Shown here: piece by piece, positions 5,169 through 12,201 of the stretch
Layout of the letters: each line of letters opens with the position of its first letter
How positions within the stretch are numbered: position 1 is the first letter of the stretch
Assembly (NCBI GenBank): GCA_900759335.1
Contig: CAAEUX010000010.1
Location: 1-13,027 of the forward strand
DNA: 13,027 nt
Direction of reading: 5' to 3'
Origin: an uncultured Collinsella sp.
Lineage (GTDB): Bacteria; Actinomycetota; Coriobacteriia; Coriobacteriales; Coriobacteriaceae
Program-made: the position numbers and the translations under genes
The notes under the pieces: model-generated
The model's input: only the letters and a program-made list of their open reading frames with translations
Told to the model about the DNA's origin: nothing
Databases searched by the model: none

Positions 5169-6950
5169 ATGCTGCTTACGCAAACGACAACGCCCGAGGA
5201 CGTCAAGGCTCTTAATCGCGCCGAGCTCCCGCAGCTCTGCAGCGAGATCCGCCAGGCAATCCTCGAAAGCTCCGCCGCCGTCGGCGGACACGTTGCCCCC
5301 AACCTGGGCGTCGTTGAGCTTACGGTTGCGCTTCATCGCGTGTTTAACTCCCCCATCGATAAGATTGTCTTTGACGTTTCGCACCAGACCTATGCCCACA
5401 AGGCGCTGACGGGACGCGCGTACACTTATATCGATCCGGAGCGTTATGGCGAGGCTTCTGGCTTTGCCAATCCCGACGAGTCCGAGCACGACTTGTTCGC
5501 CATGGGCCATACCTCCACGTCGGTGAGCTTGGGCTGTGGCCTTGCCCACGCGCGCGACCTGGCGGGCGACACGTATAACGTCATCACCATCATTGGCGAC
5601 GGCTCGCTTTCGGGCGGCCTGGCGTTTGAGGGCTTTAACAATGCCGCCGAACTCGATAGCAACCTGATCATCATCGTCAACGATAACGACCAGTCCATTG
5701 CCGAGAACCATGGCGGCCTGTATCGCAATCTGACCGAGTTACGCGCCAGCAACGGCACCTGTGAGCGCAACGTTTTTCGCGCGCTGGGGCTCGATTACCG
5801 CTATCTGGACGCCGGTAACGATGTGTTGGCCCTCGTCGACGCGCTGCAGGAACTGCGCAATATCGATCATCCCATCGTGCTGCACGTCTCCACCGCCAAG
5901 GGCAAGGGCTTTGAGCCGGCCCAGAGCGACCCCGAGCGCTGGCACCACGTGGGTCCGTTTGATATGGCGACTGGCCGCAAGCTCTGCCCGGGCCATCCGA
6001 GCGAGCCTGCGCCGCGCACCTATGCCGACATTACGGGCGAGGCGCTCAGCGCCGCCATCGAGCGCGATCCGCAGGTCGTGGGCATCACGGCCGCCACGCC
6101 CTACATCATGGGCTTTACACCCGAGCTTCGCGCTGCCGCCGGCAAACAGTTCGTCGATGTGGGCATTGCCGAGGAGCACGCCGTGACCTTTGCCACCGCG
6201 CTTGCGCGCTCGGGCGCCAAGCCAGTCTTTGGTGTGTACGGCACGTTTTTGCAGCGCGCCTACGACGAGCTGTGGCACGACCTGTGCCTCAACGACGCCC
6301 CCGCAACCATCCTGGTGTTTGGTGCGTCAATCTTTGGCACCACATCCGAGACGCACCTTTCGTTCTTCGATATTTCCATGCTGGGCGCTCTTCCCAACAT
6401 GCACTACTTGGCGCCGGTCTGCATGGAGGAATATCTGTCCATGCTGAGCTGGTCGCTCGACCACCGCGAGCATCCCGTGGCGATCCGCGTACCGGGCATC
6501 GGCCTGGTGAGCCGTCCCGATCTGGCACCCGCCGAAGACACCGACTACAGTGCCGTTCGCTACAACGTGGTGCGTCAGGGCCGCGACGTTGCCGTGCTCG
6601 CACTCGGCGATTTCTTTGAGCTGGGCGAGCGCGTGGCAAACCGCTTGGCCGCCGAGTACGGCATCGAGGCCACGCTCGTCAACCCGCGCTTTGCAACCGA
6701 GCTCGACCGCGAGTTCCTCGACAGCCTTGCCGCCGAGCATCGCGTTGTCGTCACCCTCGAGGACGGCATCTTGGACGGCGGCTGGGGCGAGCGTGTGGCA
6801 TGTTATCTGGCCTGCACGCCGCTGCGCACGCGCACCTTCGGCATCGCCAAGGGCTTCCCCGACCGCTACGACCCCAACGAGCTGCTCGCTCAGAACGGCA
6901 TGGCGGTCGAGAACATGGCCGCCGAAGCCGCAAGGCTACTCAACGAGTAA
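5169..6950 (+). CDS. DXS-like thiamine-diphosphate enzyme (transketolase superfamily)
   Basis: A 593-residue protein of the 1-deoxy-D-xylulose-5-phosphate synthase type, which condenses pyruvate with glyceraldehyde-3-phosphate in the MEP isoprenoid, thiamine and pyridoxal routes. Seen: GGHVAPNLGVVELTVALH (39-56, catalytic His41), GHTSTS (113-118), the ThDP/Mg motif GDGSLSGG to NDND (143-174), KGKGFEPA and WHHVGPFD (244-265), VGIAEEHAVT (331-340, catalytic Glu335) and YGTFLQRAYDEL (357-368). It differs from standard DXS: the linker after residue 185 is about 40 residues shorter, DGHD is AGND, the usual DRAGxVGxDGxTHxG block reads GASIFGTTSETHLS (385-398), and RYPRG reads RVPGI (440-444), losing a probable phosphate-binding Arg. 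It may be true DXS or a paralogue with another acceptor, so no symbol is given. The ATG has GGAG 12 nt upstream, a rather long spacing. Confidence 0.82.
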   Translation: MLLTQTTTPEDVKALNRAELPQLCSEIRQAILESSAAVGGHVAPNLGVVELTVALHRVFNSPIDKIVFDVSHQTYAHKALTGRAYTYIDPERYGEASGFANPDESEHDLFAMGHTSTSVSLGCGLAHARDLAGDTYNVITIIGDGSLSGGLAFEGFNNAAELDSNLIIIVNDNDQSIAENHGGLYRNLTELRASNGTCERNVFRALGLDYRYLDAGNDVLALVDALQELRNIDHPIVLHVSTAKGKGFEPAQSDPERWHHVGPFDMATGRKLCPGHPSEPAPRTYADITGEALSAAIERDPQVVGITAATPYIMGFTPELRAAAGKQFVDVGIAEEHAVTFATALARSGAKPVFGVYGTFLQRAYDELWHDLCLNDAPATILVFGASIFGTTSETHLSFFDISMLGALPNMHYLAPVCMEEYLSMLSWSLDHREHPVAIRVPGIGLVSRPDLAPAEDTDYSAVRYNVVRQGRDVAVLALGDFFELGERVANRLAAEYGIEATLVNPRFATELDREFLDSLAAEHRVVVTLEDGILDGGWGERVACYLACTPLRTRTFGIAKGFPDRYDPNELLAQNGMAVENMAAEAARLLNE

Positions 6951-6951
6951 G

Positions 6952-6989
6952 AAAACCTCCGCAAGGGAAGCGCCCCTGCGGAGGTTTTT
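6952..6989 (+). terminator. Intrinsic terminator of the DXS-like gene
   Basis: AAAACCTCCGCA and TGCGGAGGTTTT form a perfect 12-bp stem with a 13-nt loop, ending in TTTTT, 1 nt after the DXS-like stop codon. The A tract on the other side means it could also stop transcription arriving from the alcohol dehydrogenase side. Confidence 0.92.
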
Positions 6990-7007
6990 GTTTGCGCGAC
7001 GCGATTA

Positions 7008-7223
7008 TCTCAATCTGTAACATCTAGGGCCCGAATTTCCGTCTAACTGTTACAGATCTAGATAAGACGTCGTAGTCCCAGACCTTTATCTCAATCTGTA
7101 ACAGATAGGGACCTTTTGACCGTCCAGATGTTACAGATTGAGACATTCGAATTCCCCTGAAGAGAAAATCTCGATCTGTAACAGTTGCTCGGCAAAAACG
7201 GCTGCAGATGTTACAGATTGAGA
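7008..7223. repeat. Array of six alternating inverted 15-nt repeats (three hairpin modules)
   Basis: The 15-mer TCTCAATCTGTAACA (or one-base variant) occurs forward at 7008, 7089 and 7169; its reverse complement TGTTACAGATTGAGA (or a variant with mismatches) occurs at 7048, 7129 and 7209. Start-to-start steps are 40, 41, 40, 40 and 40 nt. Intervening DNA is 25, 26, 25, 25 and 25 nt and differs in sequence each time. Each forward/reverse pair can fold as a 15-bp stem, perfect in module 2, one mismatch in module 3, two in module 1. It lies in the 303-nt convergent gap between the DXS-like gene terminator and the alcohol dehydrogenase stop, so it would be 3' untranslated or untranscribed. It resembles BIME-type alternating palindromes more than any regulatory leader. 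No function is known to me. Confidence 0.85.
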
Positions 7224-7225
7224 CG

Positions 7226-7253
7226 AACCGCCAAAGTGTCCCCTTTGTGGTGG
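7226..7253 (-). terminator. Hairpin after the alcohol dehydrogenase gene
   Basis: On the minus strand, right after the TAA at 7254-7256, AACC-A-CC and GG-C-GGTT plus AAAG/CTTT form an interrupted stem with a GGGGACA-containing loop. There is no T tract, so termination is uncertain. The core CAAAG-TGTCCC-CTTTG resembles the hairpin at 8576-8610. Confidence 0.3.
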
Positions 7254-8456
7254 TTAGCGGTAGCTTAGCTTGAGAATTTCGACGACGTCGGGGTCGGTCA
7301 GCGTCACGGGGTCGTGGCTGAACAGGACGCCGTTGGTCGTCAGAGCGTTGTGCGCGATGGCCGGCAGCTCTTCGACCGTAATCCCCCACTCACTCATGGC
7401 GAGGTCGGCCACATGGCAAGCCTCCATCAGGCGCGTGAGCTCAATCACAAAATCGTGCGGATCATCCGCGGCGGCATTGCCCATCAGACGCGCCATGTCG
7501 ATATAGCGCTCTGGTGCAACACCGTGATCGATCATCCACGTGTGGTAGGCACGGGCGATCATGATGAGGCCGGCGCCGTGCGGCAGGTCGTGATGATGCG
7601 CGCTCATGCCATGTTCAAGACCATGCGAGCCCGTGGTGCCCGAGGCATCCATGGCATAGCCGCCGAGCGTGTTGGCAAACGCAAGGCTCGAGCGCGCCTC
7701 CAGGTCATCGCCATTATTGATGCACGTAGGCAGCGCCGCGGCGACTCGGCGGATGCCTTCGCGGCAAACCATGTCACCCATGGGCGTGTTGGTATTTGAG
7801 ATGTAGCACTCAACGCAATGGAACAGAGCGTCGAATCCCTGATAGGCGGTCAGACGCGCCGGGACGCTCACCATGAGCTCGGGATCAACGATCGAAAGTA
7901 CCGGGAACAGGCGCGGATCGCCCAGGCGAAGCTTCTCGTCATTGTCCTCGCAGGACAGGACACCGCCCGCATCGACCTCGGAGCCGGTACCCGCCGTGGT
8001 GGTTACGCAAACAAGCGACAGCGGATCGTTGGGGATCGGCAGGCCGAGCGCAGTACCGCCATTCACAAAATCCCAGATGTCACCAAGGCATTCGTTACCC
8101 TCGGCATCGGTATGCGGGTTGGCCGCCACCGCGCAGATACCCTTGCTGCCGTCCATGACCGAGCCGCCGCCGAGCGCCAGGACAAAGTCGCAGCCATGGG
8201 TGCGCGCCATCCAGCCACCCGCATTGACGGTCTCGCGCAGGGGATTGGGCTCAATGCGATCGAACAGCTCATGCGCCACGCCGGCGCGTTCGAGCTCGGC
8301 CTCCACGCGTCTCAGGTATCCAAAGCGCTTGGCCGAGTTGCCGCCGGTCGTAACGATGAGCGCTTTGGTGCCGGGCAGCTTCTGCGTGCCCAGCTCGCCC
8401 AACTTGCCCGCGCCAAACAGCACCTTGGTCGGTGCGAAAAACGAATAACCGTTCAT
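7254..8456 (-). CDS. Iron-containing alcohol dehydrogenase (butanol-dehydrogenase-like)
   Basis: A 400-residue group III (iron-type) alcohol dehydrogenase, which reduces aldehydes or oxidises alcohols with NAD(P)H in the cytoplasm. Seen: start region FFAPTKVLFGAGKLGELG, nucleotide-binding LALGGGSVMDGSKG (93-106), TTTAGTGSEVD (152-162), metal-site D209 and H213 in GFDALFHCVECY, and histidines 278, 282 and 293 in SHGLEHGMSAHHHDLPHG, giving a full metal set. The HxLEHxMSA form resembles BDH/YqhD-type enzymes, but the substrate cannot be named from sequence. The ATG at 8454-8456 has AAGGAG 7-8 nt upstream. It is monocistronic, divergent from the amino-acid importer. A role in fermentative aldehyde disposal is likely but inferred. 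Confidence 0.92.
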   Translation of the reverse strand: MNGYSFFAPTKVLFGAGKLGELGTQKLPGTKALIVTTGGNSAKRFGYLRRVEAELERAGVAHELFDRIEPNPLRETVNAGGWMARTHGCDFVLALGGGSVMDGSKGICAVAANPHTDAEGNECLGDIWDFVNGGTALGLPIPNDPLSLVCVTTTAGTGSEVDAGGVLSCEDNDEKLRLGDPRLFPVLSIVDPELMVSVPARLTAYQGFDALFHCVECYISNTNTPMGDMVCREGIRRVAAALPTCINNGDDLEARSSLAFANTLGGYAMDASGTTGSHGLEHGMSAHHHDLPHGAGLIMIARAYHTWMIDHGVAPERYIDMARLMGNAAADDPHDFVIELTRLMEACHVADLAMSEWGITVEELPAIAHNALTTNGVLFSHDPVTLTDPDVVEILKLSYR

Positions 8457-8495
8457 ACGCGATCTCCTTACTCATATATGTGTCGCGTTGCCGCC

Positions 8496-8501
8496 ATTAT
8501 A
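8496..8501 (-). promoter_or_regulatory. -10 element for the alcohol dehydrogenase gene
   Basis: A perfect TATAAT on the minus strand, about 40 nt before the start codon. No good -35 is visible at 16-18 nt upstream; that region instead holds the short palindrome GCCGC-GA-GCGGC, which may mean an activator or repressor acts there. Confidence 0.5.
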
Positions 8502-8575
8502 GCGACCGCCGCGAGCGGCCACGCCGTCCGCAAAACGCTATCTCAGCTGCAATAAGCGACGTTTACCCAGATAAA

Positions 8576-8610
8576 ACCTGCCAAAATAAACCTGTCCCTT
8601 TTTGGTAGGT
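8576..8610. repeat. Hairpin with TGTCCC loop in the adh / importer divergent gap
   Basis: ACCTGCCAAAA (8576-8586) and TTTTGGTAGGT (8600-8610) pair over 11 bp with one mismatch, around a 13-nt loop containing CCTGTCCC. It is outside both transcribed units as predicted. It shares the CCAAA...TGTCCC...TTTxGG plan with the element at 7231-7250, suggesting a dispersed small repeat. Confidence 0.45.
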
Positions 8611-8614
8611 AGAA

Positions 8615-8629
8615 TTACCCATAAGGTAA
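8615..8629 (+). promoter_or_regulatory. Possible operator upstream of the importer promoter
   Basis: Inverted repeat TTACC-N5-GGTAA, 23 nt upstream of the -35 of the importer promoter, a position fitting an activator. Short arms make chance possible. Confidence 0.25.
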
Positions 8630-8652
8630 GTATGTTTCTGAGTTATTTCGTG

Positions 8653-8682
8653 TTGACCCGTCTGAACGCAATGGGGTATAAC
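8653..8682 (+). promoter_or_regulatory. Promoter of the amino-acid importer operon
   Basis: TTGACC (8653-8658) and TATAAC (8677-8682) with an 18-nt spacer, each one mismatch from the sigma-70-type consensus. The predicted start of transcription is near 8689, giving a leader of about 37 nt that carries GAGAAAGG before the ATG at 8726. Confidence 0.65.
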
Positions 8683-8725
8683 TCTACTCAACCGCTAGGG
8701 ATTTTATTGAGAAAGGTGTTCTACC

Positions 8726-9721
8726 ATGAGCAAGAACCTCTCCCAGCAGGTCGTTCTCGACCGCCGCGGCTTCGTTGCCGCCACCTTCGCAACCGTCGCC
8801 GGCCTTGGTCTTGCCGGCTGCTCCGACACCAGCGCCGAGGCCGACAAGGGTTCCGCCGCCGGCTCCTCCAAGAGCTCCGAGGATACCGAGGCTTCCACCA
8901 CGCTCGATGCCAAGGCATTCGACAAGCTCGTCAACGACGGCCCTAAGGCCGATGACGACGCCATCGCCGCCAGCACCTGGGCGACCGCCGTCAAGGACGC
9001 CGGCGTCTTTAAGATCGGTGGCGTTCAGACCTCCACGCTCTTCTCCCTCCTCAACGAGAAGGACGGTCAGACCCGCGGCTTCGACGCCGGCATCGCACAG
9101 CTCCTGTCCAACTACATTCTGGGCGAGAACAAGGTCGAGATCACCCAGGTGACCTCGGACACGCGCGAGTCCGTCCTGCAGAACAGCCAGGTCGACGCCG
9201 TCTTTGCCACCTACACCATTACCGATGAGCGCAAGAAGCTCGTCTCCTTTGCCGGTCCCTACTACTACACCCAGCAGGCTATCCTGGTGCTCGCCGATAA
9301 CGACGGCATCAAGAGCGTCGACGACCTGGCCGACAAGAACGTCGCCGTCCAGTCCGGCTCCAACGGCCCCGCCATCCTGGAGGAGTTCGCTCCCAAGGCC
9401 AGCCAACAGGAGTTCAAGACCGACGAGGAGGCCCGCCAGGCACTCCAGCAGGGCCGCGTTGACGCCTACGTCATCGATAACAACATGCAGCAGAGCGCCC
9501 TGGTCCGCGAGCCCGGTAAGTACAAGATCGCCGGCAAGCCCTTCGGCAGCAAGGAGCCCTATGGTATCGGCCTGCCGCTCGATTCCGACGGCGTCGCCTT
9601 TGTCAACGACTTCCTTAAAAAGATCGAGGACGACGGCACCTGGACCAAGCTGTGGCAGATCTGCATCGGTGACCGTACGGGCGACACCAATGTTCCCGAG
9701 CTGCCCGAGATCGGCGCCTAG
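8726..9721 (+). CDS. Polar amino-acid ABC transporter substrate-binding lipoprotein
   Basis: A 331-residue extracellular binding protein of the SBP_bac_3 (glutamate/glutamine-type) family. The signal region has a twin-arginine-like DRRGFVAATF (12-21), a short hydrophobic stretch and the lipobox LAGC with Cys32 as the lipid anchor. A Ser/Ala/Glu-rich linker (33-60) follows, then two lobes: VKDAGVFKIGGVQ..., RGFDAGIAQLLSNYIL, the hinge-region SQVDAVFATYTITDERKKLVSFAGPYY, DLADKNVAVQSGSNG and the late ...PYGIGLPLDSDGVAFVNDFL. It captures the ligand for the two permeases downstream. The closest named system by layout is GluBCD of corynebacteria (glutamate), but the ligand is inferred. It leads the operon and is followed by a hairpin that probably keeps its expression above that of the permeases. 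Confidence 0.92.
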   Translation: MSKNLSQQVVLDRRGFVAATFATVAGLGLAGCSDTSAEADKGSAAGSSKSSEDTEASTTLDAKAFDKLVNDGPKADDDAIAASTWATAVKDAGVFKIGGVQTSTLFSLLNEKDGQTRGFDAGIAQLLSNYILGENKVEITQVTSDTRESVLQNSQVDAVFATYTITDERKKLVSFAGPYYYTQQAILVLADNDGIKSVDDLADKNVAVQSGSNGPAILEEFAPKASQQEFKTDEEARQALQQGRVDAYVIDNNMQQSALVREPGKYKIAGKPFGSKEPYGIGLPLDSDGVAFVNDFLKKIEDDGTWTKLWQICIGDRTGDTNVPELPEIGA

Positions 9722-9809
9722 GCAGCGAGCCTGGTAGCGACCGCTACGAAACCATACGGAAACGCATGATGCGCTTTATTGCGGTAAACTGTTTCCTCAC
9801 TGAGTTGTC

Positions 9810-9838
9810 GGGGCTTCCGTACACACGGGAGCCCCTTT
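9810..9838 (+). terminator. Attenuating hairpin between binding protein and permease genes
   Basis: GGGGCTTCCGT and ACGGGAGCCCC pair over 11 bp (one G-U) around the loop ACAC, followed by only TTT. Located 88 nt after the binding-protein stop and 21 nt before the permease start. A leaky terminator or 3'-end stabiliser would give excess binding protein over membrane parts, common in ABC operons. Confidence 0.6.
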
Positions 9839-9859
9839 CCTTACCGGCGGGAGGTCCGC

Positions 9860-10519
9860 ATGAGTCTCTCCGAGCTCTGGTCGCTCTATGGCCAGAACTA
9901 TATCGACGCACTGCTAGCAACCTGGGGCATGACGCTTGAGTCGTTTGCCATCGCCATGGTGCTGGCCGTCGCCGTCACCGTGATGCGCGTGTCGCCGCTC
10001 AAGCCACTGCGCGTCTTTGGTGACCTGTATGTCCAGGTCTTCCGTAACATCCCTGGCATCGCACTGCTCATCATCGTCGTCTATGCGCTGCCGCCGCTCA
10101 AGGTCGTCCTGCCCTACCGCACCTGCGTTATCGTCGCCACGGTCCTTTTGGGCTCGGCCTTTGGCTCCGAAAACTTTATGAGCGGCATCAACACCGTCGG
10201 CGTCGGCCAGGTCGAAGCCGCCCGCTCGCTGGGCATGAGCTTTAACCGCATCCTCGCCAAGATCGTGATTCCACAGGCACTGCGTTCGAGCGTGCTGCCC
10301 ATGACGAACCTCTTTATCGCCGTCATGCTCACTACCGCCTTGGGCAGCCAGGTGCCGCTTAAGCCGCAAGAGCTCACCGGCGTGGTGAGCTACATCAACA
10401 CACGCTCACTTGGCGGCGTCGCCGCGTTCTTTATCTCGGCGCTCGGCTACCTGGGCACGGCCTTTGTGGTGAGCCACATTGGCAACTACATCGATAAGAA
10501 GGTGAGGATCCTCCGATGA
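9860..10519 (+). CDS. Amino-acid ABC transporter permease 1 (GluC/HisM type)
   Basis: A 219-residue inner-membrane permease with about five helices. The EAA loop that docks on the ATPase is VEAARSLGMSFNRILAKIVIPQA (residues 118-140), preceded by the family segment ENFMSGINTVGVGQ, and YVQVFRNIPGIALLI (57-71) marks the polar amino-acid subfamily. The start is well supported by GGGAGG 5 nt before the ATG. It overlaps the next permease by 4 nt (ATGA), implying coupled translation and a heterodimeric channel. Confidence 0.92.
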   Translation: MSLSELWSLYGQNYIDALLATWGMTLESFAIAMVLAVAVTVMRVSPLKPLRVFGDLYVQVFRNIPGIALLIIVVYALPPLKVVLPYRTCVIVATVLLGSAFGSENFMSGINTVGVGQVEAARSLGMSFNRILAKIVIPQALRSSVLPMTNLFIAVMLTTALGSQVPLKPQELTGVVSYINTRSLGGVAAFFISALGYLGTAFVVSHIGNYIDKKVRILR

Positions 10520-11349
10520 GCAAGCACTCCACCTCTGCGCTCACCATGCGCGATGCGCTCTACGAGGCTCCCGGCCCCAAGATGCGCGCCAAGATTCGCA
10601 TCGGCACCGCCATCTCACTCGTCGCCGTCGCCGCGCTCGTCGCCCTGGTACTGCAGCGCTTTTATGTGACCGGCCAGCTTTCGGTCCACTATTGGTATTT
10701 CTTTACGCACCTCACCACCTGGAAGTTCCTGCTTGCCGGCTTTGAGGGCACCGTTAAAGTCGCACTCACCGCTGGCGCCATTGCGCTGGTGCTGGGCCTG
10801 GGCCTCATGCTCGGTCGCACGAGCGACATCAAGCCGCTGCAGCTGGTTTGCCGCGTGCTCACCGATTTCTTCCGCGGCGTGCCGAGCCTTCTGTTCATCT
10901 ATTTCTTCTTTTTGGTGCTGCCCCAGTACAAGATTGCGCTGCCGTCATTTTGGATGCTCACGCTTCCCGTTGCGCTCGCCGCAGCCGGCGTACTGGCCGA
11001 GATTTTCCGCGCCGGCGTCAACGCCGTGCCGCGCGGCCAGGTCGAGGCCGCCCAGGCGCTCGGTCTCTCCAGGGCCAAAATCACCTTTAAAATCGTGTTG
11101 CCGCAGGCTATTCGGTTTATTATTCCGTCGTTGATCTCACAACTTGTAGTCGTGGTCAAGGACACCACCGTCGCCTACGTGGTGAGCTATCCCGACCTCA
11201 TGCAAAACGCCCGCGTGCTCATTACCAACTACGACGCCCTCGTGTCGGTCTACCTGGTTATCGCGGTCATCTACATCCTCATCAACGTCGCGATCAACAA
11301 GGCCGCTGTCTATGTTTCGCACAAGACCGGCGCGACCATCATCCGCTAA
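10516..11349 (+). CDS. Amino-acid ABC transporter permease 2 (GluD type)
   Basis: A 277-residue permease, longer at the N terminus by about 50 residues, as in GluD of corynebacteria. Seen: first helix at about 30-47, LTDFFRGVPSLLFIYFFFLVLP (split by the FRGVPSLL motif at 119-126), and the EAA loop VEAAQALGLSRAKITFKIVLPQA (176-198). Residues IPSLISQLVVVVKDTTVAY are typical of the family's later helices. Its ATG overlaps the stop of permease 1, so it is part of the same translational unit. Uptake of the ligand requires both permeases and the ATPase encoded next. Confidence 0.92.
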   Translation: MSKHSTSALTMRDALYEAPGPKMRAKIRIGTAISLVAVAALVALVLQRFYVTGQLSVHYWYFFTHLTTWKFLLAGFEGTVKVALTAGAIALVLGLGLMLGRTSDIKPLQLVCRVLTDFFRGVPSLLFIYFFFLVLPQYKIALPSFWMLTLPVALAAAGVLAEIFRAGVNAVPRGQVEAAQALGLSRAKITFKIVLPQAIRFIIPSLISQLVVVVKDTTVAYVVSYPDLMQNARVLITNYDALVSVYLVIAVIYILINVAINKAAVYVSHKTGATIIR

Positions 11350-11385
11350 CGCTTTACCATTTCGAGTCATAAGGAGCCGAGCACC

Positions 11386-12150
11386 ATGGCACAGAGCACC
11401 TCTTCCACCGGCAATCAGCCGCTGATCGAGCTCAGACACGTCGATAAGCACTATGGCGATCTACACGTCCTCAACGACATCAATCTCTCGGTCAACCGCG
11501 GCGAGGTCGTCGTTGTGATTGGACCCTCGGGCTCGGGCAAGTCGACCATGTGCCGCACCATCAACCGCCTGGAAACCATCGACTCGGGCGAGATCCTCAT
11601 CGAGGGCGAGCCCCTGCCGCAGGAAGGCAAGGACCTTGCCCGTATGCGTGCCGAACTGGGCATGGTGTTTCAGCAGTTCAACCTGTTTGCACATATGACC
11701 GTACTGCAGAACGTCATGCTGGGACCGGTCGATGTGCTGGGTGTCTCCAAGGACGAGGCCCGCGAGCGCGCCATGGACCTGCTGGGCCGCGTGGGCGTGG
11801 CCGAGCAGGCCGACAAGGTGCCCGCACAGCTCTCGGGCGGTCAGCAACAGCGTGTAGCCATCGCCCGCTCGCTTGCCATGCAGCCCAAGGCCATGCTTTT
11901 TGACGAGCCCACGAGCGCCCTTGACCCCGAGATGATCAACGAGGTGCTCGAGGTCATGGTCCGTCTGGCCCAGCAGGGCATGACGATGATCGTCATTACG
12001 CACGAGATGAACTTCGCCCGCCGCGTTGCCGATCGCGTCGTGTTTATGGCCGACGGCCAGATCGTGGAAACCGGCACGCCCGACGAGTTCTTCGACCACC
12101 CCCAGACCAAGCGCGCCCAGGACTTCCTCAACTCCATTAAGGGCCACTAA
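11386..12150 (+). CDS. glnQ: Amino-acid ABC transporter ATP-binding protein (GlnQ type)
   Basis: A 254-residue ATPase with all catalytic motifs: Walker A GPSGSGKST (46-54), Q-loop VFQQFNLFAHMT (94-105), ABC signature LSGGQQQR (149-156), Walker B MLFDEPTSALD (170-180, catalytic Glu174) and the switch histidine in VITHEM (His206). The sequence is typical of polar amino-acid importers; GlnQ is used as the class name and does not prove glutamine specificity. AAGGAG lies 9 nt before the ATG, 36 nt after permease 2, so it is in the same operon. It powers uptake through the two preceding permeases. Confidence 0.94.
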   Translation: MAQSTSSTGNQPLIELRHVDKHYGDLHVLNDINLSVNRGEVVVVIGPSGSGKSTMCRTINRLETIDSGEILIEGEPLPQEGKDLARMRAELGMVFQQFNLFAHMTVLQNVMLGPVDVLGVSKDEARERAMDLLGRVGVAEQADKVPAQLSGGQQQRVAIARSLAMQPKAMLFDEPTSALDPEMINEVLEVMVRLAQQGMTMIVITHEMNFARRVADRVVFMADGQIVETGTPDEFFDHPQTKRAQDFLNSIKGH

Positions 12151-12201
12151 CCAGACCGCCCACCCGCCAGCCATGCCCATCCAAACTCGAAAGTTACACC
12201 T

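Noticed and set aside
7008..7223. CRISPR array
   Set aside because: Repeats alternate in orientation, are only 15 nt, vary in sequence, and no cas genes are in the window. CRISPR repeats are direct.
7008..7223. Invertible phase-variation promoter
   Set aside because: The inverted repeats enclose only 25 nt, no promoter is visible in the spacers, and both flanking genes point toward the array, not away from it.
7024..7389. 121-residue minus-strand frame across the repeat array
   Set aside because: It runs out of frame through the end of the alcohol dehydrogenase gene and then the repeats; no ribosome-binding site or family features.
8684..9406. 240-residue minus-strand open frame
   Set aside because: Antisense to the substrate-binding protein and its promoter; Gly/Val-rich low-complexity translation typical of a shadow.
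11461..12180. 239-residue minus-strand open frame
   Set aside because: Antisense to the ATPase gene with all ABC motifs; no family pattern of its own.
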